A stretch of 64,000 nucleotides of DNA from Barnesiella intestinihominis YIT 11860 (GTDB lineage Bacteria; Bacteroidota; Bacteroidia; Bacteroidales; Barnesiellaceae): NCBI RefSeq assembly GCF_000296465.1, contig NZ_JH815204.1:805681-869680 (forward strand), in the 5' to 3' direction. Position 1 is the stretch's first letter. Each line of letters begins with the position of its first letter. Shown here one piece after another: positions 37,271-48,359 of the stretch. A program made the position numbers and the translations under genes. The notes below the pieces were generated by a model that was given only the letters and a program-made list of their open reading frames with translations, was not told the DNA's origin and ran no database searches.

Positions 37271-37295
37271 TTGTCTAAAATAACAATTTAACATA

Positions 37296-38411
37296 TCAAG
37301 CCTTTGAACCAGCCACTTTCCTATTAATCTTTTTAGTAAGATAAAGTTGCATAATGGTCCAAATAAAAATGTCTAAAAATAATAATAAATTTATATTTAT
37401 ACGAGTCAATAACAACAAATTCATGGCTGCAAAGCCAGCAGAGATTAACAATATCGTAATCATAGCTGCTCGATGCGAAAATCCTAATGCTAAAAATTTA
37501 TGATGAATATGATTTTTATCAGGACTGAAAATGTTTTTACCAAAACGTGCCCTATGCAAAATTACCCGAACAACATCAAATACCGGTGTAATCAGCAAAG
37601 AAAAAGCAACTACGATAGCATCGGGAACTCGATGTAACACTGCATTATCATACATACTGAACCGAATCGCCAAAATGCTCAATATAAAGCCAATAGTCAA
37701 CGATCCGGTGTCACCCATAAAAATTTTTCTACCTCGGTTTGGATTTCCGAAAACATTATAATAGAAAAACGGAATAATTGTTCCCAAAGTTACGATAGCA
37801 AGAGCCGCATACAGCCATTCCCTCTGATAAATAAACAATATAGTAAAAAACAACAATGCTATGCCGCTCAATCCAGAAGCCAGTCCATCTATTCCATCTA
37901 TCAGATTTATAGCATTAGTAATAAAAACAATAGTAAATACAGTAAACGGGAGTCCCACTACCGGAGGTAATTCATAAATTCCGAAGATTCCATAAAGATT
38001 ATTGATCCATAATCCCGAAGACACCAATAAAATGGCACAGAATATTTGAACAATAAATTTCTGACGATAGCGAACTCCGATCAAGTCATCGGTAATACCT
38101 GTCAAATACAACAGCAATAAACTACTCAACCCAAAAGATAGAACGGACGTATCACTCACTCCGATAATAGAGGGAAACAATTCCTCCCCGTAAATTCTAT
38201 TCAGCCCTATCATCAAAGAAAGAGTAAAAATAACGGCAGGGAAAAACGAAACACCTCCCAGACGAGGTATTATACCCTTGTGTACTTTTCGTTCATCTGG
38301 CATATCGAATAAATGCTTTTTAAACGATATCAATAAAATTCTTGGAATAATAAAAATAGAAAATCCCAAACTAATAAAAAATGACAACAATAAAATCGAA
38401 ATATAACCCAT
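37296..38411 (-). CDS. undecaprenyl-phosphate sugar-1-phosphate transferase, WecA/MraY type
   Basis: 371 residues with about eleven membrane helices. Signature blocks are DMPDERKVHKGIIPRLGGVSF, the Mg-binding NAINLIDGIDGLASGLSG, FMGDTGSLTIGF and the cytosolic loop FSPDKNHIHHKFLALGFSHR; the His-rich loop is the WecA-type form. It places the first sugar phosphate, usually GlcNAc-1-P, on undecaprenyl phosphate and so starts the repeat unit. It is the first gene of the minus-strand polysaccharide locus, with a long leader before it and wza two bases after it. Confidence 0.93.
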   Translation of the reverse strand: MGYISILLLSFFISLGFSIFIIPRILLISFKKHLFDMPDERKVHKGIIPRLGGVSFFPAVIFTLSLMIGLNRIYGEELFPSIIGVSDTSVLSFGLSSLLLLYLTGITDDLIGVRYRQKFIVQIFCAILLVSSGLWINNLYGIFGIYELPPVVGLPFTVFTIVFITNAINLIDGIDGLASGLSGIALLFFTILFIYQREWLYAALAIVTLGTIIPFFYYNVFGNPNRGRKIFMGDTGSLTIGFILSILAIRFSMYDNAVLHRVPDAIVVAFSLLITPVFDVVRVILHRARFGKNIFSPDKNHIHHKFLALGFSHRAAMITILLISAGFAAMNLLLLTRININLLLFLDIFIWTIMQLYLTKKINRKVAGSKA

Positions 38412-39144
38412 AAAATATTAGATTTAATTCATCATTTTCAATACTAATAAACCCAATTTTTTCAACATATTGACCCAATTCTATGCAAAAATATCTTTAT
38501 CCACTAACGCCCCCACTATGAAAGAAATCAATCCTATCTGTTAACCCAAAATCTCAGGCGAAAGAAATTACTTTATTTTTTATGCATTCCTTAAATATAC
38601 GCCTATATACTACTGGGGGACACCGAAAAGAAAGCTTTTCCCGGCTCTAAGAATCACTTATAACCCCTCTTTGACCCATCCCTATCTCAGTGGATAATCA
38701 TTATTGGAAGGGTAAATAAATATAAAGCTTCATACAAGAGATAGATTACTATAAACTATCAATTTCAGAAGAATTACATTTACTTTTCTGTGAAGAACAG
38801 GATAAATAACAACAGAATGATTCAAACATATCTGCATATTTTGCTAAGTACTCTGACTTCACATTTTTCGCAAAGGTAGCTACATTTCTTAAAAAACACA
38901 ATGAAATCTTACAAAAAATGCTCCCATTCTACAAAAAGCCAGATAAATATATAGTATTGAGCAGCTTACAAATTATTTATCTAATATTAAATAAATCAGC
39001 GAAAAACAGAAATTAAAAATATTTAATAATTACATAAAAAACACCTGACATTTATGTATAGTTCAGAAACCACCAGACAACAGTTTATACAACACAGCCT
39101 CTCTTTCATTTTTGAATATTACCGAATGCAACTTAATATAGTAT
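38412..39144. other. 733-bp AT-rich region upstream of the polysaccharide locus
   Basis: No gene is supported on either strand. The region contains the polysaccharide promoter near 38871-38901 and about 450 bases of predicted untranslated leader. I saw no UpxY/NusG-type gene, no invertible inverted-repeat pair and no clear terminator in it. Confidence 0.6.
38871..38901 (-). promoter_or_regulatory. promoter of the polysaccharide locus
   Basis: Read on the minus strand, TTG (38901-38899), a 20-base spacer and TACCTTTG (38878-38871) match the housekeeping consensus at both boxes. The transcript would start near 38865, about 450 bases before the first gene. Confidence 0.65.
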
Positions 39145-40101
39145 TTACAGCATATATATCAAGTATCCTGTGTAAACTACATAAGCAAAAATCATAAATA
39201 CACCTTCCACCCGAGTAATCGTACGTACCTTATAATATCTCCCGGCAAAGAACAACAACAAAGAAACCGCTAATAAATAAAATAAATCGACATTCGTTAT
39301 TCCACCCAAAGGTAATGGAGTAATAGTAGCGCTCATGCCCAATACAAAAAAGACATTGAACAGGTTGGATCCGATCACATTCCCGATAGCAATCTCAGGA
39401 TTTTTTTTCAACGCAGCTACCACCGAAGTAGCCAATTCAGGAAGAGAAGTCCCCATAGCAACAAGAGTTAATCCTATAACAGACTCTCCTACTCCCAACG
39501 ACCGGGCTATCTCGCTCGACCCATCGACAAAAAGCCGACCACCGAAAATCAAAGCGACGAGCCCTCCAACGATATACAATAAACAACGCCATGTAGATAA
39601 TGGTCTAATTTCAGCTTGTTCTTCTCCTGTATTATCGTGTGCGATAGCAAACGTATACCCGAGAAATATGGCAAAAAAGCAAAGCATAAGCAAACCGTCC
39701 GCCCTATTCAGTATATTCTCCGTACCGGTTTCCAAAAACACATCGTTAGCACAAATTAAGACAACCACACACGAGAGAATGGCGAGAGGTATTTCTTTTG
39801 TCAATGTTCCTTTGGTTATTGTTATAGGAGCAACAACTGCTGTCACACCCACGATCATCAAAATATTAAAAATGTTACTGCCCACAACATTCCCGATAGA
39901 AAGCTCGGCACTCCCATTAATAGCCGATACGATACTAACTGTCAACTCGGGAGCCGAAGTTCCAAAGGCCACGATAGTTAGACCTATTACCAACGACGAT
40001 ATGTTAAACCTTTTGGCCAATGCAGCCGCTCCATCGGTCAAAAAATTAGCACCAGACAGGATTAAGCCCAAACCCACAAGTAAAAACAAAATACTCATCA
40101 T
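39145..40101 (-). CDS. calcium/sodium antiporter, YrbG/CaCA family
   Basis: 318 residues with ten or so membrane helices in two homologous halves. Each half carries the alpha-repeat motif: GTSAPELTVSIVSAINGSAELSIGNVVGSNIFN in the first and GTSLPELATSVVAALKKNPEIAIGNVIGSNLFN in the second. These are the ion-binding sequences of Na/Ca exchangers. The gene points away from the thiamin operon and towards the polysaccharide leader, with no visible partner. Confidence 0.92.
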   Translation of the reverse strand: MMSILFLLVGLGLILSGANFLTDGAAALAKRFNISSLVIGLTIVAFGTSAPELTVSIVSAINGSAELSIGNVVGSNIFNILMIVGVTAVVAPITITKGTLTKEIPLAILSCVVVLICANDVFLETGTENILNRADGLLMLCFFAIFLGYTFAIAHDNTGEEQAEIRPLSTWRCLLYIVGGLVALIFGGRLFVDGSSEIARSLGVGESVIGLTLVAMGTSLPELATSVVAALKKNPEIAIGNVIGSNLFNVFFVLGMSATITPLPLGGITNVDLFYLLAVSLLLFFAGRYYKVRTITRVEGVFMIFAYVVYTGYLIYML

Positions 40102-40362
40102 GAATCTTTATTATATGTAGGCAAATATACAAGAAATATGCCTAATATGAAAATCCACCTCAGACCAGAGATGCTCTTTTTCGCCCAATAGACCCGAAAG
40201 CAACTTGGTTCGGTCAATCGAAACCAGCTTTTCGGTGAAAAAGAATCTTTCTTCAAAAAACAAAACATGCACCCCCTTAAAAGACTCCTCTATCGTCTTA
40301 TTCGAATAAGCATATCTTCATTAATTTATATTAAGAAATATCAGCTGTAAGAAAATAATCCA

Positions 40363-40370
40363 TACCTTTG
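40363..40370 (+). promoter_or_regulatory. -7 element of the thiamin operon
   Basis: TACCTTTG ends 6 bases before the TPP riboswitch, so the aptamer would lie at the very 5' end of the transcript. No TTG is present at the usual -33 position. Confidence 0.6.
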
Positions 40371-40376
40371 TTCACA

Positions 40377-40452
40377 AACAAAGGGGTGCCTAAAAGCGGC
40401 TGAGATTATACCCTATGAACCTGATACGGATAATGCCGGCGCAGGAATTGTT
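40377..40452 (+). ncRNA. TPP riboswitch (thi-box)
   Basis: All conserved blocks are present in order: GGGGTGCC (40383-40390), GGCTGAGA (40398-40405, pyrimidine pocket), ACCC (40410-40413), GAACCTGAT (40418-40426) and GGATAATGCC (40428-40437, diphosphate side), closed by a P1 stem of 40377-40381 with 40448-40452. It senses thiamin diphosphate and should turn the following thi genes off when TPP is high. Confidence 0.95.
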
Positions 40453-40471
40453 CATAGTTCTATCTTTTTCA

Positions 40472-40513
40472 ATACGGTTTTATGTGCATCCCCTTAAATG
40501 AAACAAACCGTAT
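40472..40513 (+). promoter_or_regulatory. hairpin covering the thiD start codon
   Basis: Nine bases, ATACGGTTT (40472-40480), are complementary to 40505-40513, which includes the first two bases of ATG 40512-40514. The loop of 24 bases contains another in-frame ATG at 40482. No T run follows, so this looks like translational rather than transcriptional control by the riboswitch. Confidence 0.55.
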
Positions 40514-41357
40514 GAAAACTTATCCTGTCGTATTGACAATAGCCGGTTCGGACAGCAGTGGAGGAGCCGGAATACAAGCCGATTTGAAAACCATGTCGGC
40601 CATCGGGGTGTTCGGCGCATCGGCTATCACGGCCATTACGGCACAAAACACCTGCGAAGTGAGGGACATACAAGGTATCGAACCCGATATCGTGCGGCAA
40701 CAAATCGAAGCCGTACTCGACGACCTACCTTGTACAACCGTTAAATTAGGCATGCTATACTCTCGCGCGACCATCGAAACGATTGCCGATTGCCTGCAAC
40801 GTTATCCGTTACGGAATATCGTGCTCGATCCGGTTATGGTTTCTACTTCGGGTTGTCGGCTAATCGAGGAAGAAGCTATCTCTGCTGTTAAAACACTATT
40901 GTTGCCACAAGCGACAGTCATCACTCCCAATATTCCCGAAGCCGAGATACTGAGCGGACTTGCCATCGATAGTGAGAAAGATATGGAAAAAGCAGCCAAC
41001 AGACTGTTTCATGCCGGTTGTCATGCCGTTCTCGTGAAAGGAGGACATTTGAAAGGAGCAGAATCCTGCGACATACTCTTTATGCCCAATTCTGTTCCTG
41101 TTCGCTACACCTCTCCCCGCATTTCTACCCGGAATACACACGGAACAGGGTGTACCTTTTCTTCTGCCATCGCCTCTTATTTGGCGCTAGGACACAGGTT
41201 GACCGATGCCGTTTCCCTCGCCAAAAAATATCTCACCCAAGCTTTACAGACCGGGGCCGACATGGCAATAGGAAGCGGTCATGGTTCGGTAAACCATTTT
41301 TTCGCCCCTCGTGTTTTAACCCCATTAAACCCAATTAAAGATGAAAATCTATATTAA
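40512..41357 (+). CDS. thiD: hydroxymethylpyrimidine/phosphomethylpyrimidine kinase
   Basis: 281 residues from ATG 40512 (MKTYPVVLTIAGSDSSGG), the usual family start; an in-frame ATG at 40482 would add ten residues without similarity. ThiD phosphorylates HMP and HMP-P to HMP-PP. Visible motifs are AGSDSSGGAGIQADLKT at the substrate site, LDPVMVSTSG, LVKGGH and the ATP-side NTHGTGCTFSSAIA. Its end overlaps thiS by 17 bases, so the two are translationally linked. It leads the operon under the TPP riboswitch. Confidence 0.95.
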   Translation: MKTYPVVLTIAGSDSSGGAGIQADLKTMSAIGVFGASAITAITAQNTCEVRDIQGIEPDIVRQQIEAVLDDLPCTTVKLGMLYSRATIETIADCLQRYPLRNIVLDPVMVSTSGCRLIEEEAISAVKTLLLPQATVITPNIPEAEILSGLAIDSEKDMEKAANRLFHAGCHAVLVKGGHLKGAESCDILFMPNSVPVRYTSPRISTRNTHGTGCTFSSAIASYLALGHRLTDAVSLAKKYLTQALQTGADMAIGSGHGSVNHFFAPRVLTPLNPIKDENLY

Positions 41358-41541
41358 TCAAAAGGAGATAGAAACCCAAGACAGCATTTCCATAAAAGAG
41401 TTACTCGATATGCAACAAATCTCCATCGAAGGTACGGCTATCGCCATCGACAACAAGCTGGTTCCCAAAAATGAATGGAACGACCGGATTTTAACCGAAG
41501 GGAACAAGATAACGATTATCCGGGCTACATTCGGAGGATAA
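41341..41541 (+). CDS. thiS: sulfur carrier protein ThiS
   Basis: 66 residues, beta-grasp fold, ending in the obligatory Gly-Gly (TIIRATFGG). ThiF adenylates this C-terminus, which then carries sulfur as a thiocarboxylate to ThiG for thiazole formation. IEGTAIAIDNKLVPKNEW is the standard central segment. It starts inside the 3' end of thiD. Confidence 0.95.
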   Translation: MKIYINQKEIETQDSISIKELLDMQQISIEGTAIAIDNKLVPKNEWNDRILTEGNKITIIRATFGG

Positions 41542-41558
41542 CGAACGGATTTCTCGAA

Positions 41559-42149
41559 ATGAAATATATAGGCATTACAGAGGAACGCCCCATAGAACAG
41601 GAAAACCGCTTAATCACCGCCCTGCTCGACAACGGATTGGATTTAATCCACCTCCGCAAACCGAAGTATTCCGGAGAAAAAACAGAGCAACTGTTACTTT
41701 CGATTCCTCCCCGCTATTACGCTCGAATAGTACTTCACGACCATTTCGAACTGGCGGAAAAATACCGGCTTGCCGGTGTTCATCTCAATGGAAGGAATCC
41801 GCATTACCGACCTCTGTCGAACGACTATATCCCCACCCTATCCCGCTCTTGCCATTCCATCGAGGAACTGGCGGACGGACAACAATACGACTATCTGTTT
41901 TTAAGCCCCATCTTCGACAGCATATCGAAAAAGGGATACCGTTCCGCATTCTCGCCCGAACAACTGACTAAGGCCGGGAAGGAAGGTGTTATCAACGAGA
42001 GAGTCATTGCCTTAGGCGGTATCACCCCCGAAAAAAAAACTGCTATAAAGGATTGGAATTTCGGAGGGATCGCCGTACTCGGTTTCCTGTGGCAGGAACC
42101 GACCATTGCAGGGGTTATTCGACAACTTACCCGATTAAGAAACGATTAA
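41559..42149 (+). CDS. tenI: ThiE/TenI-type protein, likely thiazole tautomerase
   Basis: 196 residues from ATG 41559 (MKYIGITEERP). It is a TIM barrel of the ThiE/TenI superfamily with LIHLRKPKYSG, VLHDHFELAEKYRLAGVHLN and IALGGITPEKK. The phosphate-site block reads LSPIFDSISKKGYRSAF in place of the [10 protein letters not shown]-type sequence of the true ThiE next door, which fits TenI better. TenI speeds aromatisation of the thiazole product. A second thiamin-phosphate synthase cannot be excluded. It starts 17 bases after thiS. Confidence 0.75.
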   Translation: MKYIGITEERPIEQENRLITALLDNGLDLIHLRKPKYSGEKTEQLLLSIPPRYYARIVLHDHFELAEKYRLAGVHLNGRNPHYRPLSNDYIPTLSRSCHSIEELADGQQYDYLFLSPIFDSISKKGYRSAFSPEQLTKAGKEGVINERVIALGGITPEKKTAIKDWNFGGIAVLGFLWQEPTIAGVIRQLTRLRND

Positions 42150-42161
42150 TACGAACAAAAT

Positions 42162-42787
42162 ATGTTACAATTCATTACCCACCAGACACCCCGATTCGGA
42201 ATCATAGAGGGAGCAGTCGCCGCCTTGAACGGAGGTTGCAAATGGATACAGCTCCGTATGAAAGATGCTCCTATCGAAGCTGTCAGGCAAACCGCCCAGC
42301 AACTCATTCCGCTCTGTAAAGAACATGAAGCCATACTCGTCCTCGACGATTATGCCCAACTGGCGGCCGACCTCGACATAGACGGCGTTCATCTTGGAAA
42401 GCTCGACATGCCTGTTTCCGAAGCTCGTCTGCTTATCGGCGAGAAATACATTATCGGAGGAACGGCGAATACCTTTGAAGACATACAAGGATTAGTCCGG
42501 CAAGATGCCGATTATATCGGTTTGGGACCATTCCGATATACCGAGACGAAAAAGAACCTGAGTCCTATCCTCGGCCTCGAAGGTTATGCCCGAATCATGG
42601 AACAATGCCGGACGAACGACTTGAAAATTCCGGTGGTCGCCATCGGAGGTATCACAGCCGACGATATTCCGGCCATCATGGGAACTGGAGTGTCGGGAAT
42701 CGCTTTATCGGGAACTATCTTGCAAGCCGAAGATCCTGAAAAGGAAACTAAAAAAATAATAGACCTATTAAATAAATATCGTAAAGC

Positions 42788-42791
<4 letters not shown>
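42162..42791 (+). CDS. thiE: thiamin-phosphate synthase
   Basis: 209 residues. ThiE joins HMP-PP and thiazole phosphate to thiamin phosphate. The family residues are all visible: [71 protein letters not shown] and [13 protein letters not shown]. This is the canonical member of the two ThiE-fold proteins in the operon. The end overlaps thiG by four bases. Confidence 0.95.
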
Positions 42792-45272
<2,481 letters not shown>

Positions 45273-45310
45273 ATGATAAAAAAAACGATTACTAAAAACA
45301 AAAGAAAGAT

Positions 45311-46423
45311 ATGTTTTCCGACGAATTAGAAAAATATTCTTGGGAAGATATAACAGCCTGCATAGCTTCGAAACGGAATCGCGATGTCGAAATCGCTCTT
45401 GGCAAAGAGCATTTACAACTCGACGATTTCATGGCGCTCGTCTCACCTGCTGCCGCCCCCTATATAGAACACATGGCGGCATTGAGCAGGCTCTATACCC
45501 AAGAACGTTTCGGCAAAACGATACAGATGTATGTACCGCTTTATATCACCAATTCATGTACAAACCACTGTGTCTACTGTGGATTCAATCACAATAACCC
45601 CATTGCCCGAATTATTCTTACCGAGAAAGAAATCGAAAATGAATGCCGGGCAATCCGTCAAATGGGACCGTTCGAGAATTTGCTTATCGTAACCGGAGAA
45701 AATCCACGCGATGCCGGAGTCGATTATTTGGAACGAGCTCTACAAATCGCTCGTCCCTACTTCTCGAACCTATCGATAGAAGTCATGCCCCTCAAAAGCG
45801 AAGATTACTATCGCTTGACCCAATCGGGTCTCAACGGCGTGGTATGCTTTCAAGAAACCTATCATAAAGACCGGTACAAAGTATACCACCCGAAAGGCAT
45901 GAAATCTATCTTCGAATGGAGAGTAAACGGATTCGACCGAATGGGACAAGCCGGTGTACACAAAATAGGTATGGGAGTGCTCATCGGATTGGAAGACTGG
46001 CGTACCGATGTAACCATGATGGCCATACACTTGCAATACTTGCGCAAGCACTATTGGCAAACTCGATATAGCGTCAACTTCCCCCGCATGCGCCCGTCCG
46101 AAGGTCATTTTCAACCCAATGTAATCATGACGGATAAAGAGCTGGCACAGTTGATTTTTGCATTTCGTATTTTCGACCACGACGTGGATATTTCCGTATC
46201 CACCCGAGAAAACGCAAAATTCAGAGACCACATCGCCACTCTCGGAGCGACTTCGATAAGCGCAGGTTCGAAAACCGACCCGGGAGGTTATGCCACTTAT
46301 CCGCAAGCGTTAGAACAATTTTCTGTCAGCGACGAACGGACACCTGCCGAAGTAGAACAAGCAGTCAAGGCTATGGGGTATGAGGTCGTATGGAAAGACT
46401 GGGACAAAATATTCGATCGATGA
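45311..46423 (+). CDS. thiH: 2-iminoacetate synthase (tyrosine lyase, radical SAM)
   Basis: 370 residues. ThiH cleaves tyrosine to p-cresol and dehydroglycine, the oxygen-independent route to the glycine part of the thiazole, consistent with an anaerobe. The radical SAM motif is C83-T-N-H-C87-V-Y-C90-G-F. LLIVTGENPRDAGVDYL and VNFPRMRPSEGHFQPN are typical of the ThiH/HydG group. Its stop codon overlaps thiF by four bases (ATGA). Confidence 0.96.
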   Translation: MFSDELEKYSWEDITACIASKRNRDVEIALGKEHLQLDDFMALVSPAAAPYIEHMAALSRLYTQERFGKTIQMYVPLYITNSCTNHCVYCGFNHNNPIARIILTEKEIENECRAIRQMGPFENLLIVTGENPRDAGVDYLERALQIARPYFSNLSIEVMPLKSEDYYRLTQSGLNGVVCFQETYHKDRYKVYHPKGMKSIFEWRVNGFDRMGQAGVHKIGMGVLIGLEDWRTDVTMMAIHLQYLRKHYWQTRYSVNFPRMRPSEGHFQPNVIMTDKELAQLIFAFRIFDHDVDISVSTRENAKFRDHIATLGATSISAGSKTDPGGYATYPQALEQFSVSDERTPAEVEQAVKAMGYEVVWKDWDKIFDR

Positions 46424-47109
46424 ACGAAAGGTATATCCGCCAAACCATGATTCCCGAAATCGGGGAAGCAGGACAGGAAAAATTGAAGAATGCTAAGGTA
46501 TTGATTGTCGGTATAGGAGGGTTAGGTTCTCCCATCTCTCTATATCTGACCGCTGCCGGAGTAGGACAAATAGGACTCATCGACGATGATATCGTTTCAA
46601 AAAGCAACTTACAAAGGCAAATTCTTTATACCGAGGCAGAAATAGGACAATCGAAAGTCGAGTGCGCTTGTCGAAGACTGTCGGCTTTGAACAGTTCAAC
46701 TCGATTCGAGACCTATCCTAACCGCTTCACCCCCGACAATGCAAATCGACTTGTCTCCGCTTACGATATCATTGTCGACGGATGCGACAATGCTGCGACC
46801 CGTTATCTGATCGACGATGTCTGTTCCCGCTTCAAAAAGCCCTATGTATATGGGTCCATTTCGGACTTTCGGGGACAGGTTTCCGTCTTTAATTACCGAG
46901 GCGGATCTCGATACAGTGATCTTTATCCCCGCCCCGAAGTTATTCCCCCGGCTCGTCCCGGAGGAGTTATCGGCACTATTCCAGGAATTATCGGCTGCAT
47001 GGAAGCCGCAGAAGTGATTAAAATCATTACCGGCTATGGCGAAGTTTTAAGTGGGAAACTTTTCCTGCTCGACACACAAACCTTACAACATGAAATCATC
47101 GAGATATGA
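46420..47109 (+). CDS. thiF: ThiS adenylyltransferase, ThiF/MoeB-HesA family
   Basis: 229 residues from the ATG that overlaps the thiH stop; an ATG at 46390 inside thiH is less likely. ATP-binding GIGGLGSP, IDDDIVSKSNLQRQILY and DGCDNAATRYLI are intact. The C-terminal zinc site of E. coli ThiF (two CxxC pairs) is missing: the place reads RYSDLYPRPE and no second CxxC exists. The only cysteine near the active end is in IPGIIGCMEAAEV. MoeB is a close relative, but the operon position defines ThiF. It ends the thi operon. Confidence 0.92.
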   Translation: MNERYIRQTMIPEIGEAGQEKLKNAKVLIVGIGGLGSPISLYLTAAGVGQIGLIDDDIVSKSNLQRQILYTEAEIGQSKVECACRRLSALNSSTRFETYPNRFTPDNANRLVSAYDIIVDGCDNAATRYLIDDVCSRFKKPYVYGSISDFRGQVSVFNYRGGSRYSDLYPRPEVIPPARPGGVIGTIPGIIGCMEAAEVIKIITGYGEVLSGKLFLLDTQTLQHEIIEI

Positions 47110-47127
47110 TTTTCGTATTATCCTCCC

Positions 47128-47165
47128 AAAAACGGGCTGTATAAATTGTTATACAGCCCGTTTTT
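47128..47165. terminator. bidirectional terminator between thiF and rimM
   Basis: A perfect 17-bp stem (47128-47144 with 47149-47165) and ATTG loop are bounded by A-rich and T-rich ends; it serves both convergent operons. Confidence 0.93.
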
Positions 47166-47192
47166 TTGTTTCCATACCGATTATTTTTCGAA

Positions 47193-47711
47193 CTACAAAT
47201 CCAATAATCCGTCGGGGATATTCAGATACAACTTGCGATTATCTTCGTCTATTTCACAAACAAATTCATCGACAGCCGGTATAAGCAACAATCGCCCGTT
47301 ATATTCCACTTCAAACAATACATTTTCCGTAGAATCATCGATCGAGACAATCTTTCCCAACACTCCTTTCTCGCTATCGATCACAGTGAAGCCTATAAAG
47401 TAATCTCCCGGAGCTTCATCTTCATTCGATTCTTTGTAATAAGACTTCGGGAAATAAACATCGAGTAAAGTAAATGGACGCGCATCCGCTTCATTATCTA
47501 CATCTTCCAATTTAATCAAAGCCGTCGTATCGCTCTTAAACCTATATTCCTCGATAAAAAACGGTACGAATATGCCATCTATCTCACATACGATATAAGA
47601 ACACTCCGTGCGGTCGAACACATCATCGGTAAAAGTAAAAGACAACTCGCCTTTCACTCCATGAGGCTTATTAAACCTTCCTATCCTTATCAATTCTTCC
47701 CTTGTAATCAT
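47193..47711 (-). CDS. rimM: ribosome maturation factor RimM
   Basis: 172 residues from ATG 47711 (MITREELIRIGRFNKPHGVKGELSF), which overlaps the previous stop codon by four bases; the longer frame upstream is an extension into that gene. RimM helps 16S rRNA 3' domain processing and binds S19. The N-terminal beta-barrel (IGRFNKPHGVKGEL) and the PRC-barrel domain (YFIGFTVIDSEKGVLGKIVSI, LLIPAVDEFVCEID) are clear. It is the last gene of the murA unit. Confidence 0.94.
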   Translation of the reverse strand: MITREELIRIGRFNKPHGVKGELSFTFTDDVFDRTECSYIVCEIDGIFVPFFIEEYRFKSDTTALIKLEDVDNEADARPFTLLDVYFPKSYYKESNEDEAPGDYFIGFTVIDSEKGVLGKIVSIDDSTENVLFEVEYNGRLLLIPAVDEFVCEIDEDNRKLYLNIPDGLLDL

Positions 47712-48355
47712 TCTTTCACTTTTATTTCGTCCAAATCCACACCGGTTACAACCGTGTATTTTCCCTCTACCTGCACCCATCGAGAAAGTAAAACTTTTTT
47801 TCGGAACTCCCCGATATACCGGTACAGGCTATCGACATATTCGGGCGTGGTATAATCGAGAGCTTTGACATGTACATAAATCGTCCAACTGTCACGGGCA
47901 TCGTAACAAACCGTATCGAACACTGCAACCGTCGGTTCATCGGCCCGGAACCGGCGTATCTCACACAAATAGGCATACAACGAATCTAATAACTGCCGAG
48001 AATTTCGTCGGGGAATAACCGTTACCTCGTCGCTCCCGACGGCCTCGACAATCTGTTTCCTCGCTTTTGCCGAATCGCCAAGCACTTGTATCACAAAATG
48101 ACCTTTTTCATCGACATACGCCGCCCCCAAATATTTTGGGAAATCCTTCCATTGAAAATAAGAAGGATTCTCTCCTATCGCAGCCAAATATTTCTGATAC
48201 AAACGGTATCCGGTAGAATCGCAAGTCTCCTCTACGGGAACTTCCGTTATTATTGTATCGGAAGTTTTCCCGCCGTCGGCACGCTCCTGTACTTGCTGCG
48301 AACAAGAAGACAGGAGCAATCCCGCCACGACAACACAAAAATACCACCCTTTCAT
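47708..48355 (-). CDS. predicted lipoprotein of unknown function
   Basis: 215 residues from ATG 48355. MKGWYFCVVVAGLLLSSC is a lipoprotein signal with lipobox LSSC. The mature protein is mixed alpha/beta with no motif I recognise; it contains YRLYQKYLAAIGENPSYFQWKDFPKYLGAAYVDEKGHFVIQVLGDS, which resembles small envelope proteins. The gene is tightly packed between murA (4 bases upstream) and rimM (4-base overlap), so it belongs to that operon and may be envelope-related. Another ATG at 48382 lies inside murA. Confidence 0.75.
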   Translation of the reverse strand: MKGWYFCVVVAGLLLSSCSQQVQERADGGKTSDTIITEVPVEETCDSTGYRLYQKYLAAIGENPSYFQWKDFPKYLGAAYVDEKGHFVIQVLGDSAKARKQIVEAVGSDEVTVIPRRNSRQLLDSLYAYLCEIRRFRADEPTVAVFDTVCYDARDSWTIYVHVKALDYTTPEYVDSLYRYIGEFRKKVLLSRWVQVEGKYTVVTGVDLDEIKVKE

Positions 48356-48359
48356 CGAT

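Noticed and set aside
38412-39144. Invertible promoter region of the Bacteroides capsule type
   Set aside because: I could find no pair of inverted repeats flanking the promoter and no invertase gene in the window.
39335-40120. 261-codon open frame on the plus strand opposite the Ca/Na antiporter
   Set aside because: It mirrors the antiporter in the antisense direction, has no family motifs and no promoter; the minus-strand frame has both alpha-repeat motifs.
40193-40240. Imperfect hairpin between the antiporter gene and the thiamin promoter
   Set aside because: The arms are interrupted and no T run follows; too weak to call a terminator or an operator.
45770-46306. 178-codon minus-strand frame opposite thiH
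   Set aside because: Antisense shadow of a clear radical SAM gene.
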